DNA from: Priestia endophytica DSM 13796
Lineage (GTDB): Bacteria; Bacillota; Bacilli; Bacillales; Bacillaceae_H
Assembly (NCBI RefSeq): GCF_900115845.1
Contig: NZ_FOXX01000004.1
Span: 62,001 to 126,000 of the forward strand
Reading direction: 5' to 3'
DNA: 64,000 nt
Part shown: in pieces, positions 15,384 through 24,950 of the stretch
How the letters are laid out: the number at the start of each line of letters is the position of its first letter
Position numbering within the stretch: the stretch's first letter is position 1
The notes under the pieces: generated by a model
The model's input: the letters and a program-made list of their open reading frames with translations, nothing else
The model's database searches: none
What the model was told of the DNA's origin: nothing
Program-made: the position numbers and the translations under genes

Positions 15384-15845
15384 TTAATAAACAGCATATA
15401 CTTTTACTTCAAAATCTTCGGTAGCACCTTCCGGATTAGCAATCATAAGAGCTGGAGAAAAAAGTGGTGAGGAAGCAAGGTCTGTCGTCACTCCATTCGT
15501 GACATTGTGGAAAACTGGAACATCCATAAAAGGTGTTAACCCTCTGTACACATCAAACGTTACGCCTTCCGGTGCTACCCATTTAAGTGCATAGATACCT
15601 TTTGGTAGGGAGTCTAGAAAGAGTGTATCTGATGAATGTAGTTGTCCTGGCATATTCTCATAAGACGGTGGTCTATTAGTTGGAGAACTAATAACCGTGC
15701 CAACAAGTTTTAAGCGCTCTTCTTGTTGCGCTATGTTCACTTCTTGTTCAGAAGTGAAAGTTTGAGCAAAAGTAGAAACTTCACCTGTAGATAGCACAAA
15801 AGGTACGACAAGTGACGCAATTAGAAGCTTTGTTTTCTTTTTCAT
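15384..15845 (-). CDS. Secreted protein of unknown function (153 aa)
   Basis: Signal peptide about 1-28 (KKKTKLLIASLVVPFVLS, cleavage near TFA-Q). The mature part has a glutamine-rich start, then PTNRPPSYENMPGQL and a likely beta-sandwich with GIYALKWVAPEGVTFDVYRG. No family recognised. The start follows AAGGAGAG by 7 bases. The transcript carries a 14-bp perfect stem-loop directly before the Shine-Dalgarno sequence. Confidence 0.65.
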   Translation of the reverse strand: MKKKTKLLIASLVVPFVLSTGEVSTFAQTFTSEQEVNIAQQEERLKLVGTVISSPTNRPPSYENMPGQLHSSDTLFLDSLPKGIYALKWVAPEGVTFDVYRGLTPFMDVPVFHNVTNGVTTDLASSPLFSPALMIANPEGATEDFEVKVYAVY

Positions 15846-15857
15846 CCTATTCTCTCC

Positions 15858-15892
15858 TTAAATATAAGTAGTGGGTAGCTACTTATATTTAA
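15858..15892 (-). promoter_or_regulatory. 14-bp perfect inverted repeat abutting the ribosome-binding site
   Basis: TTAAATATAAGTAG, 7-base loop, CTACTTATATTTAA. On the minus strand the 3' arm runs into the AAGGAG of the secreted protein gene. It could stabilise the mRNA, control translation or be an operator. Confidence 0.6.
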
Positions 15893-15988
15893 GAATTAGT
15901 CAAAGAAAGGAAAAACCCTTTAAAATTTCTTTGTTTTTACATTTATATCTAAAAAAATCATTTTATTATTTATATGAGATTCGAAAAT

Positions 15989-16147
15989 TTAGAATATCGA
16001 AAAAAGAATGATTGCTATCATCGTTTGCATGCATGATACAATGCCTAACCTTTTTAATGAGCTTTCTTTTTTCATAAGAAAGGTGTCGCATAAAAGATTA
16101 AGCATAAAGAAAATAATTAGGGTAAAAAGAGCTTCACCAATGATCAT
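15989..16147 (-). CDS. Possible 52-aa membrane protein
   Basis: Begins MIIGEALFTLIIFFMLNLLC and has two hydrophobic segments (about 4-24 and 34-52) split by KKESSLKR, a positive-inside loop. The only start signal is a weak GGGAG 11 bases upstream. It fills a gap with no other gene. Unrecognised; may be chance. Confidence 0.3.
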   Translation of the reverse strand: MIIGEALFTLIIFFMLNLLCDTFLMKKESSLKRLGIVSCMQTMIAIILFSIF

Positions 16148-16225
16148 CTCTCTCTGCTCCCATCTTTAAAGACTGATTAATTCTTCTCCTATTATATAAG
16201 AAAACTTTATTTTTATGGAAATTTA

Positions 16226-16287
16226 TTGAATTAACTTTTCTTTTAATGTAATCTATATATAACAATAAGTAATATATAGATTGCATT
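16226..16287 (+). promoter_or_regulatory. Promoter with overlapping 16-bp palindromic operator
   Basis: TTGAAT (16226), 17 bases, TAATCT. Overlapping the -10 is an inverted repeat: AATGTAATCTATATAT at 16245-16260 against ATATATAGATTGCATT at 16272-16287, 15 of 16 positions paired, 11-base spacer. It is a probable autoregulatory site of the XRE protein that follows. Confidence 0.5.
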
Positions 16288-16306
16288 ATGTTGAGAAGGT
16301 GTTAGT

Positions 16307-16507
16307 TTGGAAAATAAAGTGAAATTAGCGCGCGTTGAAAAGTCGATGACTCAGCAAGACTTAGCTAAGAAAGTTAAGGTGACAAGACAAACGATTGGAT
16401 TAATTGAAAAAGGAGAATATAATCCATCGCTAAAGCTCTGTCTTAATATTGCACATGCTTTAGGAAAAACATTAGATGATCTATTTTGGAAAGGGGAAGG
16501 AAGATGA
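16307..16507 (+). CDS. XRE-family transcriptional regulator (YvaO/YtzB-like short type)
   Basis: 66 aa, TTG start after AGAAGG. It is nearly all helix-turn-helix (MTQQDLAKKVKVTRQTIGLIEKG, then NPSLKLCLNIAHALGKTLDDLF). This short type usually sits before a membrane protein gene, as here with a 4-base ATGA overlap. It probably represses its own operon through the palindrome over its promoter. A second pair of the same layout lies at 52153-52657. Confidence 0.85.
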   Translation: MENKVKLARVEKSMTQQDLAKKVKVTRQTIGLIEKGEYNPSLKLCLNIAHALGKTLDDLFWKGEGR

Positions 16508-16965
16508 AAAACTCATGGCTATCGCTCTTTTTACCAGAAGATGAATACAAAGAAAAAAGGATTTTATACTTTTTAGGGGAATCTGCTATTTTAGGGTTAT
16601 GTGTCAGCCTTTTATTTCTAATTGTAAGCTATATTTATCCACTTCGTCTGATAGAAATGAACATGTTTTTTAGTTTCGTTGTAGTTGGACAGGTTATCTA
16701 TGTCTTTTTAAGATATATCTTCTCTGGAATGGAATATACGGATACGTTTAGCAGCAAGGATTATAAAAGAGAAATGAAAAAGATCTTTTTTCAATCTTTG
16801 ACATTTACGCTTGTATTTTTTGTGCTCTACGTATTGATTAGCGGTTTTCCGCAAGAACAGCCCGAGTGGAGAGACGTGATTGGTTTGCCAATTATTAGCG
16901 GTTTTTTAATGTTTTTAATTAACTTCATTTCTCTTAAATCATCGTATAGAAAAAATAATGGATAG
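16504..16965 (+). CDS. Four-helix membrane protein paired with XRE regulator
   Basis: 153 aa; ATG overlaps the stop of the regulator gene (ATGA), so translation is coupled. Four hydrophobic segments at about 28-48, 58-78, 98-118 and 128-147, with a loop containing MEYTDTFSSKDYKREMKK. Function unknown; such proteins travel with short XRE regulators in Bacillus and are presumed to be sensors or targets. Confidence 0.75.
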   Translation: MKNSWLSLFLPEDEYKEKRILYFLGESAILGLCVSLLFLIVSYIYPLRLIEMNMFFSFVVVGQVIYVFLRYIFSGMEYTDTFSSKDYKREMKKIFFQSLTFTLVFFVLYVLISGFPQEQPEWRDVIGLPIISGFLMFLINFISLKSSYRKNNG

Positions 16966-16989
16966 GTACATGAGATAGGAGAAAGCAAA

Positions 16990-17287
16990 ATAAAGAAAAT
17001 AGGATTTCTTGTCCTATCATTGTTTGTTGTTTCTTTATTACTTGCTTGCAGTGATAAAACAATAACAAGTGAGCTAGCTAAGTCTAGCTAAGTCAACCGT
17101 TAAAGAAGTATTAAAGGAAGACAAAGTAACGAAAAAAATAAAAATCGGGGAGATTGATTCCACGTTTTCGAAAGGACAAGATATTCGTTCTTTTCAAAAT
17201 GAAATGATAACTGTTTTATCTGTAGGAACGGAGATCTATTCTCCTGGAGAAAATAAAGATATTTTGATTGCTGAAGTAAAATGGTGA
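16990..17287 (+). pseudogene. Lipoprotein gene broken by a 10-bp duplication and a lost ATG
   Basis: The frame reads KKIGFLVLSLFVVSLLLACSD, a signal peptide with lipobox LLAC, then stops after a direct tandem repeat of CTAGCTAAGT at 17074-17093. Removing one copy restores an open frame to the TGA at 17285 (STVKEVLKEDKVTKKIKIGEI and on), about 95 codons in all. A TAGGAG lies upstream, but at the expected start is ATA, not ATG. Two lesions point to real decay rather than a single read error. Confidence 0.7.
17074..17093. repeat. 10-bp tandem duplication CTAGCTAAGT x2
   Basis: Two exact adjacent copies inside the lipoprotein pseudogene; the extra copy causes the frameshift. Confidence 0.85.
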
Positions 17288-17346
17288 AATGAAGAAGGAT
17301 GTAGCATTAGCGGAAGGATAGGAAGTACGATTAGAGATAATGCAGC

Positions 17347-17384
17347 AAAAAAATCATAGGGGGTTAACCCCCTATGATTTTTTT
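17347..17384. terminator. Bidirectional terminator
   Basis: AAAAAAATCATAGGGGG TTAA CCCCCTATGATTTTTTT, a perfect palindrome between the pseudogene and the convergent DUF2512 gene. Confidence 0.9.
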
Positions 17385-17416
17385 GCTATAATGCACCTAT
17401 TAGAACATTATAAACA

Positions 17417-17773
17417 TTATACGATTGAATTTTGTTCAACATCTTCTTTAAGAAGAAAATAGTGTTGCGGAAGTTCTGCAACTGTGAACAAAATAGCTGT
17501 AAACACTGCGCCAGGAAAAAGGACGTATGCATTTTCAAATCCGTACGGCAAAATATAGGTAAGAAAGAACGCCGTGAAGAAATCGATAATGAGCGTAATA
17601 ATCTTAGTATGAGAACGAAGCAAAATGCGTTCCACATACCTTGTGACAAGAGCAATCGCCACACCAATGACAATTGGTTGCCAGTAGGAAGAATAAAAGA
17701 TACCGGGGAAAATAAAGGCCGCAAATGTTGCTAAAACAGGGGTTAAAATAAGTTTGATAAGTAAAATAGTCAT
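17417..17773 (-). CDS. YndM-like DUF2512 membrane protein
   Basis: 118 aa with four transmembrane segments (about 3-22, 31-48, 59-80, 85-103); start follows AAGGAGA by 7 bases. The pattern LTPVLATFAAFIF and DFFTAFFLTYILPYG match the DUF2512 family, to which B. subtilis YndM belongs. Role unknown. Several open frames overlap it on both strands; this one is chosen for its ribosome-binding site and membrane pattern. Confidence 0.7.
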   Translation of the reverse strand: MTILLIKLILTPVLATFAAFIFPGIFYSSYWQPIVIGVAIALVTRYVERILLRSHTKIITLIIDFFTAFFLTYILPYGFENAYVLFPGAVFTAILFTVAELPQHYFLLKEDVEQNSIV

Positions 17774-17840
17774 TGTGCGTCTCCTTTTTATAAGTTAACG
17801 CTAGTATGTGTAATAAAAAAGAATTCACGCATACTACAAC

Positions 17841-17873
17841 AAAAAAAGGCTCCTAGATGGAGAAGCCTTTTTC
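17841..17873 (-). terminator. Terminator of the 41-aa gene
   Basis: AAAAAAAGGCT / AGCCTTTTT stem-loop; on the minus strand it lies just after the stop codon of the 41-aa gene and upstream of the DUF2512 gene. Confidence 0.6.
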
Positions 17874-17876
17874 CTT

Positions 17877-18002
17877 TTATGCCGAAGGTTTATAATTTGA
17901 TGCGGGTTTTTTTGCGGGTTTTGGTCTTAAATTTTTAAGCTGTTTTTTCAAGTATTCTTTTAAAAGTCGCTTCTTCCGGATACTTTTATCTCGATTTTTC
18001 AT
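17877..18002 (-). CDS. Very basic 41-aa protein
   Basis: Starts MKNRDKSIRKKRLLKEYLKK and ends with a Pro/Lys/Ala-rich tail. The start is preceded by GAGGTGGTG and the gene ends at a terminator, so it looks real. About 40 percent of residues are Lys or Arg, which suggests nucleic acid or ribosome binding, but no family is recognised. Confidence 0.5.
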   Translation of the reverse strand: MKNRDKSIRKKRLLKEYLKKQLKNLRPKPAKKPASNYKPSA

Positions 18003-18069
18003 TTCACATCACCACCTCTATTGTACTCAAAAGGGAGGCATTTCGTGCTAGATAAAAGACATAAAGATA

Positions 18070-18267
18070 CTATCGACCTTGCATGTTTGTTAATTTAGAT
18101 AGCATGCGCTCGCCGCTTTTCATTGAGGAACCACATAAAGGGCAGCTTGGCTTTTCATCGAACGAGAAGTTTTTTCGCATCCATCCTACGCATTCCGTTG
18201 ATTCACATTCCCATACAGCAACTTCTTCTTGTACTTCTTCTTCGGTATTTCGTTTACTCCAATGCAT
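18070..18267 (-). CDS. ydjO: YdjO-like cold-inducible protein
   Basis: 65 aa, start after AGAGGAG. A zinc-ribbon-like arrangement of four Cys (WECESTECVGW and CPLCG) together with GWMRKNFSFDEKPSCPLC matches B. subtilis YdjO, described as cold-inducible. Small cytosolic zinc protein, molecular role unknown. Confidence 0.8.
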   Translation of the reverse strand: MHWSKRNTEEEVQEEVAVWECESTECVGWMRKNFSFDEKPSCPLCGSSMKSGERMLSKLTNMQGR

Positions 18268-18639
18268 AACACCACTCCTCTTTTTTGACAGAGTACGTTC
18301 ACGTTTGTCACGCTTTGTAAGGAGAACGAATCTGTTTGTTTGCTTAATTTATATTGCCATTAGATGAAAGCGATTCAGCCTGTCTAAGCATTATAAATAA
18401 AAAATTCACATATCTCCTTGTATTCGCTAAGATGGTACTTTTATGAATACTGTTAACATGTGAAGGAAATCTGTTATAATTTTTCTAACTAATCTTAATT
18501 ATACGCTTATTATTCATCCTTTTCAATGTATATTTATTACAGAAAAGCATGCATATAAAGATAAATGCGTCATATATGCTCTATAATGTTTAATAAGAAT
18601 ATTTTTAACATCTTGTGTAAGACAAGTGGAGGGGAAGTT
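18268..18639. other. Intergenic, no gene seen
   Basis: About 370 bases between divergent genes. TGTTATAAT near 18472 could be an extended -10 box for the plus-strand gene. No RNA motif recognised. Confidence 0.4.
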
Positions 18640-19020
18640 GTGAAACAAAGATTTGATGCAACAAATATTGCTTATACATCTATTATTACATACAGTATTA
18701 CTGTTTGGTTTATCCAGTCCGAATGGCTTTTGTTGCTGCTTTTACTTGCGGTTATTAGCTTTTGTTGGCCACATCGGCATATGTTAAAAAAGCTCCGTTT
18801 TTACGAACTAGCTCTTTTAGTAGTTGGTTTTGTTGTGCTTATTACCATTGGTTCAGTGCTTGTATGGGGAAGCGATGCGCTCATTTCAAGAGAGATTACA
18901 ATTGGAGATAATGGGAAAATTGGCGTTCAGTTCTTGTTGATTTTAATGGTGTTGTTCGGTCTAGGGTACTTATTTAAACGTCTATTCAAAAAAATGTTCG
19001 GAAAAAGAGTAAATAAATAA
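18640..19020 (+). CDS. Membrane protein of unknown function (126 aa)
   Basis: GTG start at 18640 is chosen because GGAGGGG precedes it; an in-frame ATG at 18565 has no such site. Four hydrophobic segments (about 10-24, 26-42, 53-76, 97-114) and a basic C-terminal tail (FKRLFKKMFGKR). No family recognised. Confidence 0.6.
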   Translation: MKQRFDATNIAYTSIITYSITVWFIQSEWLLLLLLLAVISFCWPHRHMLKKLRFYELALLVVGFVVLITIGSVLVWGSDALISREITIGDNGKIGVQFLLILMVLFGLGYLFKRLFKKMFGKRVNK

Positions 19021-19119
19021 TAAAAAATAGCGAATTCTCATTTACTTATTCATTTTTTCGATGTAGTCTTATAGAAATAAAGCAATTTAAAAACATAATG
19101 AAAAAGTGGGGAACGCAGA

Positions 19120-19908
19120 ATGATTAAAGCTGTTTTTTTCGATCTTGATGATACGCTGCTTTGGGACAAAAAAAGCGTAAAGGAAGCCTTTGTGGCAACA
19201 TGTACATATGCAAGTCAGAAATATAATGTAGATGGAGAAAAATTAGAAGAAGCGGTAAGAGAAAAAGCCCGCGGACTTTACTCTTCTTATGAAACGTATG
19301 AGTTCACTCAAATGATTGGAATCAATCCTTTTGAAGGACTATGGGGAAACTTTTTAGATGATGATGATAACTTTCGCAAAATGAAAGACATTGTACCAGC
19401 TTATCGAAAAGAAGCGTGGACACAAGGATTAAAGGAGCTTGGCATTGATGATGAAGCATTTGGAGCGGAGCTTGCAGAACGCTTTCCACTTGAACGTCGT
19501 AAGCATCCGTTCGTATATGAAGAAAGCTTTCGTACGTTAGATAAGCTAAAAAAGAATTACCGTCTTCTTTTATTAACAAACGGTTCTCCAGATCTTCAAA
19601 ATACAAAGCTTGAAATCACACCTGAGATCGCTCCTTATTTTGACGAGATTATTATTTCAGGAGCATTTGGTCGAGGTAAGCCTGATCCAACCATTTTCGA
19701 ACACGCTCTTGAAAAAATGGGATTAGAAAAAGATGATGCCATTATGGTAGGAGATAACTTAATGACGGATATTTTAGGTGCATCGCGCATTGGAATGAAA
19801 TCAGTGTGGATTAACCGTGAAAATAAAGAACATACTGAAGTTACCCCAACGTACGAAATTACCCATTTAGAAGAGCTATATCCCCTGTTAGAAGAGTTGA
19901 ATAAATAA
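19120..19908 (+). CDS. HAD-superfamily hydrolase
   Basis: 262 aa. All HAD motifs are present: FFDLDDTLL (nucleophile Asp and acid/base Asp), LLLTNGSPD (motif II), Lys in FGRGKPDP and MVGDNLMTD (Mg binding). The cap domain lies between residues 15 and 130, as in subfamily I, with the closest look to the YfnB/YsaA type of phosphatase. Substrate not predictable. Start follows GTGGGGAA at a usual distance. Confidence 0.85.
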   Translation: MIKAVFFDLDDTLLWDKKSVKEAFVATCTYASQKYNVDGEKLEEAVREKARGLYSSYETYEFTQMIGINPFEGLWGNFLDDDDNFRKMKDIVPAYRKEAWTQGLKELGIDDEAFGAELAERFPLERRKHPFVYEESFRTLDKLKKNYRLLLLTNGSPDLQNTKLEITPEIAPYFDEIIISGAFGRGKPDPTIFEHALEKMGLEKDDAIMVGDNLMTDILGASRIGMKSVWINRENKEHTEVTPTYEITHLEELYPLLEELNK

Positions 19909-19938
19909 AAAAAAGCCTCCGCAACGCGGGAGGCTTTT
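19909..19938. terminator. Bidirectional terminator between HAD and padR genes
   Basis: AAAAAGCCTCC, GCAACGC loop, GGAGGCTTTTT, with T runs both ways. Confidence 0.9.
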
Positions 19939-19939
19939 T

Positions 19940-20485
19940 TTATTTCAGTAGGTCGATTGTCTTTTCAAGCCAGACAATATATCCTTTTTCTCTTTCAATG
20001 GCTCTCGTTAAGACGAGGTAGTGGCCAAATTGAGGAGAGGAGAACGTAATAGGCATTTCGCCTTCTTCTTCTAATAAGGATAGCGTTTTTTGAAGCTTTG
20101 AAAGCTTTTCTTTCCGCTTAACAAGCTGATCATTAAAAAGGTCATATGCTTCTTCTTTCTCCATAGCTGAAATAAAGTATGTTTTTAGCATAAATTCATC
20201 TTTGTTTACACTTGAATCTCGCTCCACTTTTTCAAGCCACTCTGAAAGCTCTTTTTCTCCAAGCGAAGTGATTTCATATACTTTTTTTTCAAGTTTTGTT
20301 CCTTGAACAACGACTTCATATTGAATAAATCCTTCATCTGTCAGCTTTCGTAATTCAGGATAAATTTGGCTATGTTTTGCTGTCCAAAACTGCCCAAGTG
20401 GCCCCTTAAATTCACTTGTAATATCGTACCCTGTTAATTTCTCGTTGTAGAGAAGTCCTAGTATCGCATATTTTAAAATCCGCAT
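19940..20485 (-). CDS. padR: PadR-family repressor of the phenolic acid decarboxylase operon
   Basis: 181 aa. N-terminal winged helix (LKYAILGLLYNEKLTGYDITSEF, then SQIYPELRKLTDEGFI) and C-terminal dimerisation helices, the standard PadR layout and size. Divergent from the DUF3237-padC pair. Between them is an ATGT-N8-ACAT palindrome, the known PadR operator. PadR represses padC until phenolic acids such as p-coumaric or ferulic acid are present. The assignment as the cognate repressor follows from both neighbour and operator. Confidence 0.85.
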   Translation of the reverse strand: MRILKYAILGLLYNEKLTGYDITSEFKGPLGQFWTAKHSQIYPELRKLTDEGFIQYEVVVQGTKLEKKVYEITSLGEKELSEWLEKVERDSSVNKDEFMLKTYFISAMEKEEAYDLFNDQLVKRKEKLSKLQKTLSLLEEEGEMPITFSSPQFGHYLVLTRAIEREKGYIVWLEKTIDLLK

Positions 20486-20507
20486 GCTTTGCCTCCAGCT
20501 CTATTAT

Positions 20508-20536
20508 TTGACACTATTATATCATAGTGTTAATAT
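20508..20536 (+). promoter_or_regulatory. Sigma-A promoter of the padC operon
   Basis: TTGACA, exactly 17 bases, TAATAT; just upstream of the PadR operator. Confidence 0.75.
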
Positions 20537-20538
20537 GA

Positions 20539-20558
20539 ACATGTAAATAGTTACATGT
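20539..20558. promoter_or_regulatory. PadR operator
   Basis: ACATGTAAATAGTTACATGT: 8-bp perfect arms, fitting ATGT-N8-ACAT. It lies over the transcription start of the padC operon, where binding would block transcription. Confidence 0.85.
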
Positions 20559-20596
20559 TTTCTTCTTACCTAAAAGAAGAAGGGGGAAAAACTATT

Positions 20597-21052
20597 ATGA
20601 ATAAGCCGTCATTGAAAAAAGTGACTTCTGCAGAAATTGAAGTTGCCACACCGATGGTTGTTGGCCACACAAAACTTGGAAGACGACAGTTTATTCCAAT
20701 CAAAGGTGGGAAAATAACCGGAGAGATAAATGGCAACATTATAGACGGTGGAGCCGACTCGCAAATCATTCGTGCTAACGGACGAACAGATTTATCTGCC
20801 CGTTACGTTATCGAAACGAACGATGGTGAACTTATTTATATCGAAAATAACGGTATACGCCAAGTGAGCGAGCGTTTTAGAGATCGTGCCTCAAAAGGAG
20901 AGATTATTGATCCTGAGCACGTTTATTTCCGCACAGTCCCGACGTTTGAAACAAGCAGTGAGAAATACGAATGGCTTGAAAATTCCCTGTTTGTTGGAGC
21001 GGCTCTTCGTACAGAGACAAAGGTAGTATTAGATATCTACAAGGTACTTTAA
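20597..21052 (+). CDS. DUF3237 protein in the padC operon
   Basis: 151 aa from the ATG at 20597, about 10 bases after AGGGGG; an in-frame ATG at 20555 overlaps the PadR operator. The DUF3237 pattern is [27 protein letters not shown], then [21 protein letters not shown] and [10 protein letters not shown]. Lies 19 bases before padC and shares its promoter. The family is a small beta-barrel without known catalytic role; here it may help handle or bind phenolic acids. In B. subtilis other small genes (yveF, yveG) accompany padC instead. Confidence 0.75.
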   Translation: MNKPSLKKVTSAEIEVATPMVVGHTKLGRRQFIPIKGGKITGEINGNIIDGGADSQIIRANGRTDLSARYVIETNDGELIYIENNGIRQVSERFRDRASKGEIIDPEHVYFRTVPTFETSSEKYEWLENSLFVGAALRTETKVVLDIYKVL

Positions 21053-21071
21053 TCAAGAAGGAGAGAGAAAT

Positions 21072-21560
21072 ATGGAAAACTTTATTGGAAATCACATGAT
21101 TTATACGTATGAAAACGGTTGGGAATATGAAATGTATATTAAGAATGACCATACAATTGATTATCGGATTCATAGCGGAATGGTTGGTGGACGCTGGGTA
21201 CGTGATCAAGAAGTTGATATTGTAAAATTGACAAAAGGCGTTTATAAAGTATCATGGACAGAGCCAACAGGAACAGATGTATCCCTTAACTTTATGCCTG
21301 AAGAAAAACGCATGCACGGCATTATTTTCTTCCCAAAATGGGTACATGAACATCCAGAGATTACGGTTTGTTACCAAAACGATCACCTTGATTTAATGAA
21401 AGAGTCAAGAGAAAAATATGAAACATATCCAAAATATGTTGTACCTGAATTTGCAGACATTACGTATCTTAAAAACGTTGGAAAAGATAACGAAAACATA
21501 ATTTCAAAAGCTCCATATGAAGGAATGACAGACGATATTCGTGCTGGAAAACTTCAATAA
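21072..21560 (+). CDS. padC: Phenolic acid decarboxylase
   Basis: 162 aa. Removes CO2 from p-coumaric, ferulic and caffeic acid to give vinyl phenols, a detoxification step. All residues known to matter in B. subtilis PAD fall on the same numbers: Tyr11, Tyr13, Tyr19, Arg41 and Glu64 ([16 protein letters not shown]). Cytosolic single-domain lipocalin-like barrel. Second gene of the PadR-controlled operon, with a terminator 5 bases after its stop. Confidence 0.95.
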   Translation: MENFIGNHMIYTYENGWEYEMYIKNDHTIDYRIHSGMVGGRWVRDQEVDIVKLTKGVYKVSWTEPTGTDVSLNFMPEEKRMHGIIFFPKWVHEHPEITVCYQNDHLDLMKESREKYETYPKYVVPEFADITYLKNVGKDNENIISKAPYEGMTDDIRAGKLQ

Positions 21561-21564
21561 GTAT

Positions 21565-21598
21565 GAAAAAAGCCAAGTACATGTACTTGGCTTTTTTA
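21565..21598 (+). terminator. Terminator of the padC operon
   Basis: AAAAAAGCCAAGTACATGTACTTGGCTTTTTT as a self-complementary stem, given in parts: AAGCCAAGTAC and GTACTTGGCTT. Confidence 0.9.
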
Positions 21599-21701
21599 GT
21601 GTATTTTATTTTCAGAATAGTTTTATTATAATGAGAGGAGAAAAACTGCAGAATTTGTCATCTTTTTTGTGCAAACTCTAAAAGAGAAAAGAGGGATGTT
21701 C

Positions 21702-21962
21702 ATGAAAATTGTTCAGTTTGAAGTCTTGAGAGAACGAAGAAAGAGGCGCCGACGGATAAAGGTCGCTGAAATCGGAGTCATTTTTCTTCTTTTATTGGCC
21801 GAGCTCTTTCTTGTATGGAACGGAGATTTTATGATGCATGAGGCATTTGAAAGGGGAAACGCACTTTATTATACCCTTATTCTTCTTTCGCCTTTTTGTC
21901 CCATTTTGATGCTTTTTCTATTTTTAAGAGTTTTTAAGCAAAAAGAGAGACGTTTATCATAA
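21702..21962 (+). CDS. Small two-helix membrane protein
   Basis: 86 aa from the ATG at 21702 (6 bases after GAGGG). A basic N-terminus RERRKRRRRIK precedes helices at about 22-42 and 57-78 and a basic tail, so both ends are in the cytosol. No family recognised. Confidence 0.55.
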   Translation: MKIVQFEVLRERRKRRRRIKVAEIGVIFLLLLAELFLVWNGDFMMHEAFERGNALYYTLILLSPFCPILMLFLFLRVFKQKERRLS

Positions 21963-21985
21963 AATGGTCCATATTATCTAATAAC

Positions 21986-22019
21986 GAAAAAAGCCCTGAC
22001 TAAAAGTCAGGGCTTTTTT
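21986..22019. terminator. Bidirectional terminator at the end of lctP
   Basis: AAAAAAGCCCTGACT, AAA loop, AGTCAGGGCTTTTTT between convergent genes. Confidence 0.9.
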
Positions 22020-22022
22020 GTA

Positions 22023-23648
22023 TTATATACCAAGCAATGAAAGAATATATGTCCATAAGCTAATAAGTACAAGTAAAAATAAACTATATTTAAGCGTCAT
22101 TGTAAGCAGTTTAGATTCTTGACCTGTTTCTTTAACAGCAGCTGTTGCAATCGCAATAGACTGTGGTGAAATAAGCTTAGCCATAACACCTCCGCTCGTA
22201 TTAGCTGCTAGAAGAAGTGATGAGCTTGTGCCAATTTGAGCGCCTGTTACCACTTGTAAGTTACCAAATAGCGCATTGTTGCTAACAACAGAGCCTGTAA
22301 TAAAAACGCCAATCCAGCCTAGCACAGGAGAGAGAAGGGGAAAGATATCACCTGTTTTAGCTAGCGCAAGCCCAATAGAAGAAGAAAGACCAGCAAAATT
22401 GGCAAGATTTGCAAAGCCCATAATCAAGCAGATTGTTACAATCGGAAGCCAGAGCTCTTTTACGGTTTCACGAAGTCCTTCCCACGTTTTTTTCCCATTC
22501 ATATTACGACTTAAAAGGGCTGTTAACAATACGGCAATAAAGATAGCTGTACCTGTTGCCGCTAAAATATCAAATTTGAATATGGCATCAAGCGGCATTT
22601 TTTCAGCTGAGATAGGCGGTATTTTCATAACCTCTTGATCTAAGTTAGGAATGTGAATCATCAGCGTTGTTTTCGCTAGAGAACCACCTTCTGCAAAAAG
22701 AGACTTAAAAGCAGGTAAGCTCCATAGCATAATCATGATTGTTAAAATATAAAAAGGTGACCATGCAAGCACAATATCTTTAAATGAGAAATGAGGTTGT
22801 GTGCTGATTTTTTCTTCTTTGTTTTCTCGATAAATATGTTTTGGCTGCCATTTTCGAAGGAAAATGGCTAGAGCTGTCATGCTGAGAAGAGCAGGAATGA
22901 TGTCGGCAAGTTCTGGACCTAAAACGAACATTGTTAACATTTGAAAAATTGAGAAAACTAAACTTACAACAAGAAGTGCTGGAAGCGTCTCTTTAATTCC
23001 TCTCCACTTGTCTAAGATGAATACAAGTAAAAAGGGAATGATAAAAGAAATGAAAGGGAGAATGAAAATAAGCGTATGTGATAAGTCCAATGTTTTTAGA
23101 TTTCCCATTTGTGCTCCTACAATAACAGGAATGCCAATAGCTCCAAATGCTCCAGAAGCAGCATTTGCAATTAAACAAAGCATAGCAGCTTTCAGTGGAC
23201 GAAAACCAAGTTCTGTGAGCAGAGCTGCACAAATAGCAATTGGAACGCCAAAGCCTGCTGCTCCTTCTAAAAAGGCATTAAAGCTAAATCCGATTAATAG
23301 CACTTGCAGGCGTTGATCTCTTGAAATGTTAGCAATACTGCCTTGTATAATCGCAAACTTTCTAGACTTCACGGCAATTTTATATAACCAAACAGCCACA
23401 ATAATGATGTAGCCAATTGGCCAAAGTCCGTTCGCGATGCCTTGTACAATCGCTGCTAATGCTTTTGTGATTGGCATATGAAAGCCAATCACAGAAACAC
23501 AAGCACTAATAAGTAAGGTAAGAAGGGCGGCTATGACGCCCTTCATTTTAAATAAGGTGAGTGAGAGCAAAAAGAATAGTACAGGTAGAGCTGCAAGTAG
23601 TGCTGATAAATAAACATTATCTAAAGGATTATAGTTTTGAACCCACAT
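22023..23648 (-). CDS. lctP: L-lactate permease
   Basis: 541 aa integral membrane protein with about 12-14 helices. Typical LctP stretches include [21 protein letters not shown] at the N-terminus and the substrate-region motif [17 protein letters not shown]; the loop before the C-terminus carries [17 protein letters not shown]. Moves lactate with protons across the cell membrane. It lies 23 bases after ldh, the arrangement of the B. subtilis ldh-lctP operon, so lactate made in fermentation is exported by its partner. Controlled with ldh by Rex. Confidence 0.92.
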   Translation of the reverse strand: MWVQNYNPLDNVYLSALLAALPVLFFLLSLTLFKMKGVIAALLTLLISACVSVIGFHMPITKALAAIVQGIANGLWPIGYIIIVAVWLYKIAVKSRKFAIIQGSIANISRDQRLQVLLIGFSFNAFLEGAAGFGVPIAICAALLTELGFRPLKAAMLCLIANAASGAFGAIGIPVIVGAQMGNLKTLDLSHTLIFILPFISFIIPFLLVFILDKWRGIKETLPALLVVSLVFSIFQMLTMFVLGPELADIIPALLSMTALAIFLRKWQPKHIYRENKEEKISTQPHFSFKDIVLAWSPFYILTIMIMLWSLPAFKSLFAEGGSLAKTTLMIHIPNLDQEVMKIPPISAEKMPLDAIFKFDILAATGTAIFIAVLLTALLSRNMNGKKTWEGLRETVKELWLPIVTICLIMGFANLANFAGLSSSIGLALAKTGDIFPLLSPVLGWIGVFITGSVVSNNALFGNLQVVTGAQIGTSSSLLLAANTSGGVMAKLISPQSIAIATAAVKETGQESKLLTMTLKYSLFLLVLISLWTYILSLLGI

Positions 23649-23671
23649 GATGACCCACTCTTTCTTTTACG

Positions 23672-24690
<1,019 letters not shown>

Positions 24691-24694
24691 TTAA

Positions 24695-24723
24695 ATCATA
24701 CATTATATTTTTATAGTTGACAA
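24695..24723 (-). promoter_or_regulatory. Sigma-A promoter of ldh-lctP
   Basis: On the minus strand TTGTCA, 17 bases, TATGAT, placed so that the proximal Rex box overlaps the start of the transcript. Confidence 0.75.
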
Positions 24724-24751
24724 CAAACAAAATCCAATCATTTTGTCTAAT

Positions 24752-24769
24752 TTGTGAATAATATCACAA
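24752..24769. promoter_or_regulatory. Rex operator, upstream
   Basis: TTGTGA ATAATA TCACAA, second perfect Rex box, 79 bases (centre to centre) from the first and upstream of the -35 box. Confidence 0.88.
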
Positions 24770-24917
24770 ATTGATTTTATTCTTTAAAAATAAAGAAGAA
24801 ACAATATTACGTTTTCCTCGAAAAACCAAAAAATAAACATCAATCAGTTGAAAGGGAAGAATAACCTAATAAAAAGAACAGTAATTCAAGAAAACTATGT
24901 TCTAAATGATATTAAAT

Positions 24918-24946
24918 AAAAAAACTCAAAGAAAATTCTTTGAGCA
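24918..24946 (-). terminator. Terminator of the LysE-type exporter gene
   Basis: CTCAAAGAA / TTCTTTGAG stem followed by seven T on the minus strand, directly after the stop codon. Confidence 0.85.
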
Positions 24947-24950
24947 AAAA

